Of a stretch of 64,000 nucleotides of DNA, positions 12,257 to 24,204 are shown piece after piece. The notes below the pieces were generated by a model. The model did not search any database and was not told the DNA's origin. It was given only the letters and a program-made list of their open reading frames with translations. The DNA comes from Guadua angustifolia (lineage: Eukaryota > Streptophyta > Magnoliopsida > Poales > Poaceae), in the NCBI GenBank assembly GCA_036346375.1, contig JAYEVE010000391.1, forward strand, positions 1-64,000, in the 5' to 3' direction. The translations under genes were made by a program, and so were the position numbers. Within the stretch, counting starts at the first letter, position 1, and the number at the start of each line of letters is the position of its first letter.

Positions 12257-14232
12257 TTATCTCACTAATATATGCGATCTTGTGCGCTCGGAGCCATGCT
12301 CAAGGCACTTGTCATCTGATCTATAGCAATCCTTGATGGTCAATTTCTTAAGTGATGCTGGCAGCCCATTATCTGGCAAGGAATCAATTCGGCGACAGCG
12401 GGTAATTTCAGGTGCTTGAGGGTAGGCATTCATGTGAAGTACACTCAAGGGCGAGAGCATTCAGCCTCCCACGTACAAACCCAAGTTCTTGAAGAGAGAC
12501 AAGGAGAAAAGCGCTTGTCCTGCTCTTCAGATATGTGTGCGACACTTTCATCCTCTATCACCAACTTCTGTAAGTTGGTAAGCAACTTGCAAACTGGTAA
12601 GTTGAGGATCTTGAAGTCATCAATTAGGAGAACTTGCAGATATGCATTGATCTGTTGCATGTGCATCCCTTCCGCTTGTACCTGCATCTTCCAAGCTTCG
12701 GCAAAACTTGGAACACCACTGATACAGAGCTCTTCAAGGGCGGTGCATTGATGAAAGCATGTCTGCACTTGATCAATTCTACGGCAGCGACTAATTTTTA
12801 AACGTTTTAGGGTTGATACATGATGTAGCGCAGGCAGCACAAGGAGTTCATCGCATCCATGGATTGTAAAGCTTTCTAGAGAAATGAGGAGAGTGAGTGC
12901 CTGCTCCTGTTCCTCTGAAAAGGATTTTACGTGCTTATCCACTAAGTCTAGTTTGTTCAAAGAAGCAAGGCTGCTACAAATTGACGAGGTTAGAAATGAA
13001 GCTGTGTCGATTTCGAGATATTCCAGTGAGGTGCTAATTTGCTCCTGCTGTCTCTGATTAGATTCCAACAAGCTGTTCCAAGCCTCAGCAAAACCCGGGA
13101 CGCGGTGTACTGTCAGCTTTTTTAGGGCAATGAAAGCTTGTAATCCACTGAGATGTGTGAGCGAGTCACAATCACATATCGCCAAAGATTCAAATGATTC
13201 CAGGTGACTTAGATCAATAATTGATATCCGTCTACACTTTGATATAGATAACATTGAAGGACAGATATGGCCGGCTAAAATCTCTGAGAGCAGCTCATCA
13301 GTGACACCATTTCCGGAGACCTCGACTTGCTCTGGTGATGCTAGCTTCGAATTTATCCAATGCTCGGTATCAGTTGTTATGGAGCTTGACTTAGTAAAAG
13401 CATGTTCACCAATCTTCAATCTATTATTTCCAAGAGATATCTCATAAGTTTGACCCGAAATTACTACATCGACGAACTGAGGTGACTGAGGAATTTGAAG
13501 AAGATCGTAGTTTATCAACTTAGGACAGTTGTTGATCTGGAGTGAATCAAGACTTGGGAACCACAGCAGGTTTTCCCTGTGAGCCAGAATACAGGGCACT
13601 CTGTTAAGCTCTGGACATTCGACTATTGATAGTTTTTCCAAGTGGGGGAAGACGTCAAAGTGCCCTCCTTCATTCCACTCTCGCCATTCTTTCAAGTATT
13701 CAATTGATAATTTTTTCAAGCATGGAAACCCCGTTATCTGACCACGGCCATAAAACTCGGAGCCAAGCTGTCTTAAATCAACCAAACGGATCATGTCCAA
13801 CTCTCTAAGCTGAGGTAAGCTCCCAAGTGCAGGAAGCACTTCTACTTCTGAGCAATTTATCAAACGAAGTGACACAAGGTGACTACAATAGAGCTTCGGG
13901 GCAAACCAAGCAGTCAAGGTTGGAGAAAAAAACTTGTAGCCTGTGATACAAAGTTCTTGGTGCTCCAACTTCATGAGGATACTTCCATTTTCTTGTATTC
14001 GTACTGATGGAGAATGCTTGAGGCACAGACATGACACTACTTCAGGACAATCTTCTATCTCCAACATAGTAAGTTGTGGAAACCACTGCTTTTCATTGCA
14101 GCACAACACCTGTAATCTGTTAAGCTTCGGACACAGTTGTATTATGAGGCTTCAGGGGCCGAGGAAAAGCGGATCTGTTCAAGCTGCAACCCACTGTCCA
14201 CTCTGGCATGTTCTGATTAACATCTCTTCTAA
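12257..14232 (-). pseudogene. NLR pseudogene, C-terminal LRR segment
   Basis: A 554-codon open frame at 12445-14109 carries about 15 irregular leucine-rich repeats of the NLR type (L..L.I..C..L, for example 'LTMLEIEDCPEV'). The frame extends upstream of its first Met to the LINE target site at 14219-14232. The last part lies in another frame at 12257-12460, where a typical C-terminal LRR ('LPASLKKLTIKDC') ends at a stop, so there is a frameshift near 12450. A second break lies near 14210, next to the LINE junction. Confidence 0.8.
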
Positions 14233-15912
14233 GGTCATCAAGTTCAAGCATAACAACTGTCCGTCTTGCCATGACGAGTTGGCCAATGGCTCCCTCAGTC
14301 TGGTTTCTTTCGTCTCCATTTGGGTTTCCTGAGCTTCTCTCTCGAAGTCTGCCTCCTTCCCCTCGGATGGTCACCCTCTCTTGGCCATGCTTTCCGTTCT
14401 GGGTCCTCACTTCGGTCTGTTCGCCTGTTCACCACGCCTCTTCTTCTTCAGGGTCCTTCTTCCTCTGATGCGTCTTCAAGAGGTTCACTTTTCGGCTTGA
14501 TCCTGCTTTCTGTTGCATCCACTCTTCACTCGGTCCTTGGGGGCTCCTGCAGTTTCCATGTCCTTGAGCTTCTCCCTCCCACTTCGGTTCTCTGTTGCTT
14601 CTAAGAAGGTTGCACTTTTGGTTCTTAAATGCTGGCGTGTCTTTGGTGACTCTTTTGACCTCTCCTTTTCCCTTTGGAGGGATGGTGGTCGAATTGGCGG
14701 TTGGAGTTAAGCTTCTTGGGTTCTTCTTTGAGCAAGACTCCTGGAGTCTCCTAGAAACCCTTGCGGGTAGGCTGGTTCAGTGATCGGGGTCTCCGACCAC
14801 TGTGTTGGGGGCGTTGCTCTGGACTTTTCTATTGGTTCGAGTTTTGACTTAATCTCTTCAGCGGCTCGGTCGGGATCCATCTTGATCCTCGATCTCCTAG
14901 AAACTCTTTCTTCTTCTTTGGTTTACTTGAAGGCACACTTTTAAATTGCATTGTTCTTCTGCGGAGGTTGCTCTTAGCTCCGTGCAGGTGGTTCCGGAAG
15001 GTTTCCGTGCTCACAGTGTGGTGGCCGTCATTTCCGCATTTGGTGGCTAATAGTTTAGTGGGCGCCATCTTTGTGACATCAAAAGGATTATCACTCCTAA
15101 TTTGGATGTTTATTTCTTTCCCTGGAGGGATTTTGATCCCCTCTGGCGTGCTGACAAGGACAGGTTTATTTCCACTTCCAACTCTCTCATTCAGCGTTCG
15201 TCCTGTTCTTCGATTTCTTCCACTCGGTCTCCTGGTCGTCAATTGTCTGCCAGAAGGGTTTCTTTCTTGTTGCCTCGGTGGCCTTCTCGGGATCATTCGG
15301 TGTTGGTCTCCTAAAATTCATCTCTGTTGGGTGTTTTTCTTGCCCCATTCCTAAGCAATCCATGGATCTGGCCCGTTCATCCCGTTTAAGTGTTGGCCAT
15401 TATTACGAGTCTGTACCACAAAGTTATCCGTTTGGCCTCTAATTCGAATTCAAATTCTTCTGTTTCACTCCAATGTTCCTCCTTCCTTGACCGTCTGGTC
15501 TTGGCGCTTCCCGATACTCCCACTGACAAAGCCTTAATGGTTGGACAGCAAAGTGACCGGGTTCAGGGTCTTGGGACTAAACACGCTTCCTCTGCCATCA
15601 TCCCCCCGCACGCTTTTTATTCCAGCTTTATCCCTAATTGCTCCTCTTCGGTGCCCCAGTTCCTCGTGGCGGATTTTTCGTCTCCTTGGATGGCATTCTC
15701 GATTCAAGCTTGTCCGTCTGATATCTCGTTTTCTGCTGGACCCGTTCTCTAGTCACTCGCTAGAAGGTAATTCAAATCTTTTCCTTTGCTTCCTTGGTTC
15801 ATTGGGCTATCGTCCGCATGATGGTTAAATCTTCCGGGCTTTCCATCTTCCGTTTGTTCCCTCAGCTTCTCTCCGCCACCACTGCAATCTGTCGCACCCG
15901 GGTCACTTCTCC
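14233..15912 (+). other. LINE-1 5' region, possible 5' UTR and decayed ORF1 start
   Basis: Pyrimidine-rich plus strand with only short overlapping open frames (14968-15354, 15102-15314, 15390-15752). I cannot identify a domain in any of them. The minus-strand frame at 14829-15296 is a shadow. The region is assigned to the LINE because it lies between the two target duplications. Confidence 0.45.
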
Positions 15913-17385
15913 ATGGCGAATTTCCATTTCGATGCGGCAAGGTTCCTTCCCCACCACGTTCAGCCTGATGATGGTGGTCCTTTGAGGATTGATCGGGCGG
16001 CGGTTCACATCGATGGTACCTGCCCGATCGCATGATGGTGGAGTCGTTGTCATCGATCGGGATGAGGCCCTTATCCACGAGATTTTGATTTCTTCGGCAC
16101 GGTCGGGGCTTTCATAGAAGATGAGATGGGCATTCTGTTACGCATTCCGCCGCGACTTTCTTGGAGTTGGCCTTTATCACCTTGGAAGTCGTTTCTCGTG
16201 ACACTGCTCATTAACCTAGGTGATCGCCTCATTGAGGTGTCCATGCTCGTTTCATTCGCCATGACCCGATTCTTTGAGCGTGAGAGCGCTCCTTTGCTAG
16301 AATTGGATGGTTCATGCTTTTGGGCTTCCCTCTGGACCTTCGCTCTGCAAACTACAGAGCAGAACTGTGCACCCTTTGGTAAATGCGCTCGTTGGCGGGC
16401 GGACCTGCAGTTCTCACTCATGTGCTTGTCCAATGCATGTTTGACAATACAGTTGACGTTCCTCGACGCCTAGTTGTCAGAGCGGGTTTCGGTCCCATGG
16501 GTGCGGCCATTTCTTGGACTATTCCAGTCATCATTTTGTTTCATCAGTTCATAGATGCGGACATGCTGCCAGATGAGGACCCAGTGGATGATCACCAGGT
16601 CCCCCAAAACCAGCTTTTCCCTGGAAATCCTCTCGACAACCCTGATCTTGCTCACCCGGATCGAGGGCATTGGAAGATCTGCTTGGGACTTAGGCATCAA
16701 GAGCACGTGATTGAGCTGGAACCCCTACCAGTTCTTCAACAACCAAGACCTTCAACAGGCTGAAGAAATTGATGAAGTTCTTTTCCCTGATAATGATTCC
16801 CTGGGCAGTGACTCCGAGGAGGCAGTCTTCCTTTCCTTAACCTCCAATCAGTTCCGCCTCACTGCCCAGGAGGAGGCCCTCCTCCATGTGCCCTCAGACC
16901 TTGGCTTATTCCTGAATGGTCTCATGGCCTCCGCCATCAACCCTCCAAAGCTTACAGTGATTATGCCCAAATTTTCTTCTCTTCAACAGCTTTTTAGGGC
17001 AATTGATAAGGCTAGAATAAAAAAAGTCTCTATTAAGCTACCATATGATTTTCCCGTCAACTTCCTCCCCAAGCCTCGAGAGCTGCTTCGTTTGACTTGG
17101 TATGATTCTCAGGATCGGAAAGATGCCACCACTAAAGACTTGTCGATGGTCAGGGTTCCGGACTGTCATGACAGAATCTCCGTTGTTTATCAGAGGAAAA
17201 GGAAGTTTGCTCAGGTTGACAATGTCCCCCCCTTCCTCTCCCAGCTTGATTCTGTTTGGATGGATGTCCCTGTTCAACAGGCTTTGGCTTCGGCCAATCG
17301 GAGGAGTCAAAGGCTCCAGGACAAATACGGAGGCTCCCGACAACCCAGTGTGGCTGCCCTTCTCAGGGGGATCCCATCCTCTTGA
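15913..17385 (+). pseudogene. LINE-1 ORF1 remnant (gag-like protein)
   Basis: A decayed ORF1 in several frames. A 'MANFHFDAARFLP' start at 15913 resembles an internal segment common in ORF1 proteins of grass L1 elements. Further pieces lie at 16126-16473 and 16383-16763, and the cleanest part is the 224-codon frame at 16711-17385, with an acidic start and a basic tail (RRSQRLQDKYGG). ORF1 proteins bind element RNA. No intact zinc knuckle is visible. Identification rests on position before ORF2 and general resemblance. Confidence 0.55.
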
Positions 17386-17946
17386 GTGCGGCGAGTCGGT
17401 TCTGGGCTTCTGGCGTCTGCCTGCTCTGCCTGCTCCATTCCCTAACTGGCGCCAAAACCAACGTTCGATGGAGATTTTCCTTCTATCAGAGAGGTTGATT
17501 ACCTTAAAGATGAAACTCGATCTTTGTCATTGCAAGCCATCCGGAAGATTGGCGTCGACAAGTGTGGACTCTCTCGAGGAGGTTTCGATTCGATCCTTTC
17601 ATCTCAAGGCTTTCAAGAATGAAGCGTCATAATTTTTTCGGAAGGCGGGATGGGTTATATTTTTAGCCCTTTTATGCGGTGATCTTCTTTGTTTCCCTCG
17701 CTTTGGTGAGGCTTTTGGTGATTGTAGGTTTATCTTATCTTTTCTCTGATTGCTTATTCTTTCGCCGCTATAGCGATCGTTGGTCTTTTGGCTTTTACCC
17801 TTTCTTTGGCTCTGCTTGATCGGTCGTCTATTTAGTCACCCATTGTCTTCGTTCTCGTCAATTTTGCTTTGCACTCATGGCGGTGCCCTCGTATAGGTCT
17901 TGGGTTGATCCCAATTCGGTCGATTTGCCATTCCTCTTTCACCACC

Positions 17947-20900
17947 ATGCCGATCAATAACAAATGCATAATTGGAACATCACGAATTGGAGCGTTAAGG
18001 TCTAAATGATTCAACGGCGTCATCTGCTCCGTTTGAAAATTAAGGACTCTGGGTGCTCTATTTGCTCTATTCAAGAAACGAAGCGGCCTATGATTAATCA
18101 CTCTGACCTTAAGACTTTTGCCCCCAGGCGATTCAACCAATTCGCGTTCCGTCCCTCCGTTGGGGCCTCTGGGGGTATCTTAATTGCCTTGGTTGGGTCC
18201 CTTCGGAAGGTCATATCATTTTAGCTCTCGTTTGCTCGCGGTCGGTTTTTGACCAAGCATAACGCCTTCTTGGACTCTTTACTCGGTTCTGGGCCTTGCT
18301 CGCCTTGAGGAAGGAGATTTCTTCAACTGGCTTTCCAATGTTTCGTTTACTGCTGACGAAGATATTATTATTATGGGTGATTTTAATCTCTATCGGAGCT
18401 CTCTTGACAGAAACAGGCCGGGGGGCAGAGTGCGTGACGCTCGCATCTTTGATGACATAATTTTAGCTCTCGGTCTTGTTGAGATCCCCCTCAAAGGATT
18501 GAAGTACACCTGGAGTAACATGCATCCTGACCCACTGATGGAGCGTCTCGACTGGTGCTTTACTTCCCCTCATTGGTCGCTTTCTTTTCCCGCCACTCTT
18601 TGGCTTCCTCTGTCCAGGTCCATGTCCGATCATATCCCCTGTGTTGCCCAAATTCAAACCTGCATCCCGAAGAGCAAGCTTTTTAGATTTGAGAATTCCT
18701 GGTGCCATCGTCCGGATTTTCTTCAGGTTGTGCAACTTGCTGGGTTACTCTCGGCTCGGGATTCTCTGTCGCCGGTTGATACCATTCTAGCTCGATTTGC
18801 TCGCATTAGGTCTGCTCTTTCCGGTTGGTGTAAGAGTGCCTCTGTCACTGAACATCAAATTTCCAACTGTTCTCACTGTATTACTGTTCTAGACCGTATT
18901 GAGCAGTACAGGCCCCTCTTCATTCATGAGTGGAATTTCAGGAAGGTTCTCAACTCTCAACTGATCAAACTTCTCAAGGATCAGAACTCATATTGGAGAA
19001 ACCGTTGTACTATCCGCTGGGTCTGCCTGGGAGATGAAAACACCAAGTTCTTCCACAGTAAAGCCTCTGAGAGATTCCGGCATAATCTTATTACTGCGCT
19101 GTGCTCCGACTCAGGAGATATCCTCTATAATCACAACGCCAAGGCTGACCTTCTATTCTCGGTGTTCTCTGCTAGAATGGGGGTTTCTCACAATCTTTCT
19201 TTACACCCCATCCTTCTTGGCATCATCCCGGCCAGACCTGGTCTTCAGGTTTTGGCGGAAACTTTCTCCATGTCGGAGATTGACAGGGTGGTCGATCAGT
19301 TCCACTCGGACAGTGCCCCTGGCCCAGATGGTTTCAATGGGAAATTTTTTAAGGTGTGTTGGCCTTTACTCAAAGATGATTTCTACAGGCTTTGCTTCGG
19401 TTTCTATGATGGATCCATCTCCCTTGCTCCCATTAATCAATCGTTCATTGTCCTTGTCCCTAAGGTGGATAATCCGCAGTATCCTAATGACTTTCGGCCC
19501 ATCTCCTTACTTAACCTAAGTGTCAAGTTGATTACTAAACTTCTTGCTAACAGGCTCAATACGGTTATGGCCTCTCTGGTCCATCACAACCAATATGGCT
19601 TCATTAAAGGGAGATCTATTCAGGATTGTCTTGCCTGGTGTTTTGAGTATATCCACCAGTGCCAGTGCTCTAAAAGGAAAATTGTCCTTATCAAGATTGA
19701 CTTCGCTAAGGCGTTCGACACCGTTGAGCATTCTGCGATTTTGGACATGTTCACTGCTCTTGGTTTTCCTGCCATCTGGCTTTCCTGGGTTAACGAGATT
19801 CTGGTCTCAGCTTCTACGTCTGTGCTCCTCAATGGGATTCCGGGCCGCTCGTTTCCTTGTAAAAGGGGTGTCCGTCAGGGTGATCCCATTTCGCCCCTCC
19901 TCTTTGCCATTGCCGCTGATTTACTACAGTACATCCTGAATAATGCCAGTCAAGCTGGTGTCCTTTCCCTTCCGCTTCCTTTGACTGATCATTCCGAATT
20001 TCCGGTCATCCAATATGCGGACGATACCATCATCTTTGCCAAGGCTAACCAGAGAGAACTCTTCGTTTTGAAAGGCCTTCTTCAATCTTTCTCGGCCGCC
20101 TCTGGTCTTTCCATCAACTTTTCCAAGTCCTGTATGCTCCCCATTAATTTATCCGATGATGAGTTGGGTCCGCTGGCCGGTTTATTTGGTTGCAAGGTGC
20201 AGACCGTCCCTTTCACTTACTTGGGCCTCCCAATGGGTTCTACCAGACCTCGCATCAAAGACTTTGAATCCATGATCAATAGGATCAGACAAAGGGTTTC
20301 TTCCTTCTCTTCTCTTCTCTCCTTTGGCGGGAGGCTCCAGCTGGTTAACTCTGTGGTTTCCTCTATGTCCACTTTCGCTATGTGCTCTCTTCGGGCTCCG
20401 GTTGGGGTTATTCACAGTATTGACATGGCCAGGAAGGTTTGCCTTTGGGGTAAAAATGAGTTTAATGGCCGCAGCAAATCCTTGGTTAAGTGGGATAAGG
20501 TGCAAGCCGAAGCTTAAAGGCGGCCTGGGGGTTATTAATCTGAGGGCTCATAATTCCGCGTTGCTCCTTAAGTTTTTGCATAAGTTCTTCAATAAAAAAG
20601 GCATTCCCTGGGTTCACCTCGTCAGGATTCAGATACTCGCCTCTTCTCTCCTCGGGCATCGATTAAAAAGGATCATTCGGTGGAAGGATGTTCTTTCTCT
20701 CTTGGATCAATTTGCGGCATTACTGTTGTCGAGTTAGGAAAAGCGACTACGTGCTTTTCTGGGCCGATATGTGGAACAGCGTTCACCTCAGGTCTCAGTT
20801 TGCCAATCTTTACTCTTTTGCCAAAAATGAAAGCTGTAGTGTGGCCGCCTTCCTCAACAATCCTGCGGTCTCTGTCAATTTTCACCTGCCTATGTCCGAT

Positions 20901-21240
20901 CAGGCTTTCCAGGAACTTCACCAGCTTTTCCTCCTCATCCAGGCTGGGGATCCTTTAAACGAGTCTGCTGATGTTTGGTCCTATATCTGGAATGTACGAA
21001 TACAAAGCTAAGCGCCTTTTACAAGATGATCTTCAGCCAAATTCTAGTCCCCAGGCCGATCAGCTGGATCTGGAAGGCTAGATGCACCTCAAAGATCAAA
21101 GTGTTCACTTGGCTTCTCTGTTGGGATCGCCTTAATACTAAGCAATTGCTCCGCAGGAAGAATTGCCCCGTTGCCTTGTCGGTTCAAGCTGTGTCCTTTG
21201 TAACTTTCGAACATTGAGGAGTCCGCGATCACCTCTTCTT
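17947..21240 (+). pseudogene. LINE-1 ORF2 (endonuclease / reverse transcriptase), frameshifted
   Basis: It starts at ATG 17947 with the N-terminus of an APE-type endonuclease; 'SIQETKRPM' near 18070 carries the catalytic Glu motif. A 714-codon open frame at 18373-20517 holds the rest of the endonuclease ('MGDFNLYR', 'SDHIP') and the reverse transcriptase: 'APGPDGF' near 19315, 'RPISLLN', 'RQGDPISPLL', and the catalytic 'YADD' at 20014-20025. After 20517 the sequence continues in another frame (20324-20737) and ends with a zf-RVT-like region near 21060-21230. Breaks near 18225-18370, 20500 and 20730 abolish a complete protein. The RT core itself looks intact. Confidence 0.8.
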
Positions 21241-21655
21241 TGATTGTCGTTTGATGCTTATTTGTTGGGATGCTTTGCAAATTCCTTTGGGGCCTCGAGG
21301 ATAATATCTTCCTCAGATTATCTCCTCATGATTCCACGGTTCATCCGCCGTTCTTCATGGAAGCCTTTATGATTCTGCTTGGGGCATTTGGAAGCAAAGG
21401 AACGACAAAATCTTTAGGTCCATTCAGCTAGCCTCCTAGATTGGAAAGCCTCATGTATTTCGGAATTTCGATTTCAGTCTTTCCGTTTTCCTGCTCACCT
21501 CCGTGTCATTTTCCTTGCTTGGTGTAATAGGTTAGTCTAATTTTCCTTTTTATTTTCTCGCTTTATTTGGCCGGTATCTCACCGGTGGTTTGTTATTGTC
21601 CTTTTATTTATCTATCCCAGCGGGGGCCTCCCTCGTTGCTTGCGTTCAAAAAAAA

Positions 21656-23624
21656 AACATCTCTTCTAAACGAGGAAACCCCTTCACTTGACCATCTCCA
21701 TAGAACCCAAGGCCAATTATTGTTATAGCACCCATTTTGGTGATGTGCAGCTTCCTAAGGTGAGGCAGCTGCCCAAGTGGAGGAAGGAGATCAAGCCCGG
21801 AGAAATCATCCAGATAAAGTGACTCCAGGGAAGTAAGAGTGAGTTTATCAGCGAGCCATGTTGGAGATGTGATGCCAGTGTAGCCATTGACATGGAGGGA
21901 CACTACATTTGGATGAGGTTGGAGACCTTCTAGGACATCCTCAGCTGAAGGGGACATCTGTGTATATGAACTGGTACTCCATGAAAACGACAACTCTGTT
22001 ATCCATCTTTTGCTATTCAATCTAGCCTCACTGGCTTCAACACTGTTACCAACATTTTCAAGATTCTCAATTTTCAGTCGTCCTGTAAGGTTCCTCAAGT
22101 CTTTCAATTGTGCAATATCAAAACCCCTAGACTTTCCAACACAGAACAAGTCCAGGTCATGCAAGGAGGACAGATTCCCAACATTTGGAAAACTTGTGAG
22201 CAAATTTTGTCCTTCATCAGCCAGCAGGTGTCGCAAGTTTACCAAGTTGGACATGCTTGGAGGCAATTGACAAAGGTGTCGGCACCCCTTTATGTTTAGG
22301 ACTTGTAGATGGTAAAGCTTGCAGATTTCTTCAGGCAATTCTTCAAGGTCAGACGAGTTGATGTCCAAACAGCGTAGATGCTTCAAGTTGGTGACTGCTG
22401 CCAGCTGCTCTTTTCTTGTAATTTTGGGTAGACACAACGACCGGATAGTAGTAGGCCAATCATTCCGTATAGATATAGGCTCAGAACCTATTACCCAGCA
22501 AGATGATGAAGAACCAGTAAATATCAGCGTCTTCAACCTTTCAAGTTGCAACAGGCGAAAACTCTTTCTACTGGGAGAGCGACGATCTAGGAGGCAAAAG
22601 CCACGCGTTTGACCATATAGGCCCATATCAAGAGCATGGAAGGGTTCGGAGACAAACAAATGACAAACCTCAGCTGGGATAGGTTTATCATTAGTTACCC
22701 AGCATTCACCTTCTGAAACAAGTAGAGCTAGATCATGTAACAAGTCATGCATCATGTAGTGGCTGCCATCAACTTTTTCAAAGAAAGAACCCCAAAGTAA
22801 TTCGTTAAGGTATTCCTTTGCAATGTCCTCCAAAAGTTCATCCCCTCGGAGCTCCTAAATGAAGCCTTGCGCCATCCAGCCAAAGATAAGTTGCTGCTCA
22901 CTAATCTTGTAATCCTTTGGAAACACAGCGCAATAAGCAAAACAACGCTGCAAGCTTGGGGGCAGATGCCGAAAGCTCAGTCGTAGAATAGGCATGATGT
23001 CATCAGGGTTTTGTCTTACTTCCCACCTGTTGCTGCTGTTCAGAAAGAAGCGCCAACGCTCCTCATCATGGCTTCTGCTGAGTAATCGCCCCATGGTCTT
23101 GGCAGCTAATGGAATACCATGCAGTTTCTTGGCTATTGCTCTGCCAATATGAGCCAAGTTATTCTCCTCTATGATGTTTGCACATGTTTGAAGAAAGACC
23201 AAAACTCATCATCTTGTAACCCCAGCAGTGTCAAACTGTCAAATGAACCCATAACCTTAGCAATTTTCTGATCTCGAGTTGTAACTACAACCATGCTTCC
23301 AGACACCCCTGAGGAAAATGGAGCACAAAGCCTGTCCCAGATGTTCTCCCACACATCATCGAGAACAATAAAGAACCTTTTCCCTTCAATTTTCTTCACA
23401 AGAGTTTGCTGGTCTGCATCCAAGCTACGCAATCTACTATTCTCATGAGATTCTCCACCATTAATTGAATCCACTATATCAACTGTCACCTTTGTCACGT
23501 CATGAGTGTCGGAAACACAAGCCCAGGCCCGCACATCAAATGAACTGACCACTCTGTGATGGTTATACACAGAATGTGCGAGAGTAGTCTTCCCAACTCC
23601 ACCAATGCCAACAATGGGAAGAAC
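21656..23624 (-). pseudogene. NLR pseudogene, NB-ARC and N-terminal LRR segment
   Basis: Minus frames at 23169-23570 (P-loop to RNBS-B; 'FIVLDDVWEN', 'VVVTTRDQKIAKVM'), 22855-23202 (GLPL, RNBS-D) and 21646-22833 (MHD, then about 12 LRRs) form one nucleotide-binding and LRR unit. The frame shifts near 23188 and is stopped by TAG at 22857-22855, 'GWMAQGFI-stop-ELRGDE'. The P-loop 'GGVGKTTLA' and kinase-2 aspartates are preserved. The LRR part ends at the LINE target duplication (21656-21669). Confidence 0.85.
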
Positions 23625-24204
23625 CAGGGGCGGATCCAGAAAGAAATTATAGGTGGGACAGGTTTAAAGTAGTATTAAAACGCCAAAAAGAATACAATGT
23701 ACGTAACAACAATAGTACTATTAAAGAAACATACATAAAGAAACAATTCAATTCTAAGCAAAAAGCACAGAACTTCTAACTTCAAATGCTAATCCACATC
23801 CAACAAATGCTTTCATCAGGAGTTAAGGACGATAGGACTTACCGACTTACCGAAGCTGTTCAACTAGTCGAATACAGCATGTCGCAGCTCGCGGCCTCGC
23901 GCAGATGGGCTCGTCTCGTCGGCCTCGACGTCGGCCGTCGGGGCGATGGCACCACCGTCCACTCCACTGGGAAGGCAGGAAGCGCAAGAGATCGGAACTG
24001 TGATGTGGGCTATGGCCAAAGGAGTACTGGCTGCGGCAGCCGGCAGACAAGAAGCCGAAGTGCCCAACGTTTCTTGCTTAGTGCAACGTTCCAACTTCCA
24101 AATATGTTGGGTCTATGCATATGCAGTATATACAACATACCTTGACCTTGTAAATTGTAGGTGGGGCAGCAGCCCAAGCTGCCCCACCGTTGGGTCCGCC
24201 CCTG
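23625..24204. mobile_element. hAT-type MITE (580 bp), CAGGGGCGGA ends
   Basis: Terminal inverted repeats are CAGGGGCGGATCCAG (left) and CAGGGGCGGACCCAA (right, reverse complement). They are flanked by a perfect 8-bp duplication, GGAAGAAC, at 23617-23624 and 24205-24212. The 8-bp duplication and CAGGGGCGG termini are hallmarks of the Tip100-like branch of hAT. No transposase is encoded, so it is non-autonomous. It interrupts the NLR between the CC domain and the P-loop. The near-perfect ends suggest a recent insertion. Confidence 0.9.

Larger units (their letters stand above)
14233..21655 (+). mobile_element. L1-type LINE, apparently near full length (LINE-1)
   Basis: This 7.42 kb non-LTR retrotransposon is inserted antisense to the NLR. 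It ends in poly(A) (about 21646-21655) and is flanked by a 14-bp target duplication, aacatctcttctaa, at 14219-14232 and 21656-21669. Order: GC-rich 5' region, ORF1 remnant, ORF2 with endonuclease, RT and C-terminal zinc-finger region. The 3' UTR contains a small hairpin (ccggt-atctc-accgg near 21570). Length and layout suggest a complete insertion without 5' truncation. It is inactive as read, because both ORFs are frameshifted. Confidence 0.85.

Noticed and set aside
12416..12751. Plus-strand open frame opposite the NLR
   Set aside because: Shadow of the LRR coding strand.
14829..15296. 155-codon minus-strand frame in LINE-1, Lys/Arg-rich
   Set aside because: Antisense to the LINE; the composition reflects pyrimidine-rich 5' sequence.
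18373..20517. 714-codon ORF as a host gene
   Set aside because: Carries LINE endonuclease and YADD reverse transcriptase motifs and lies between LINE target duplications.
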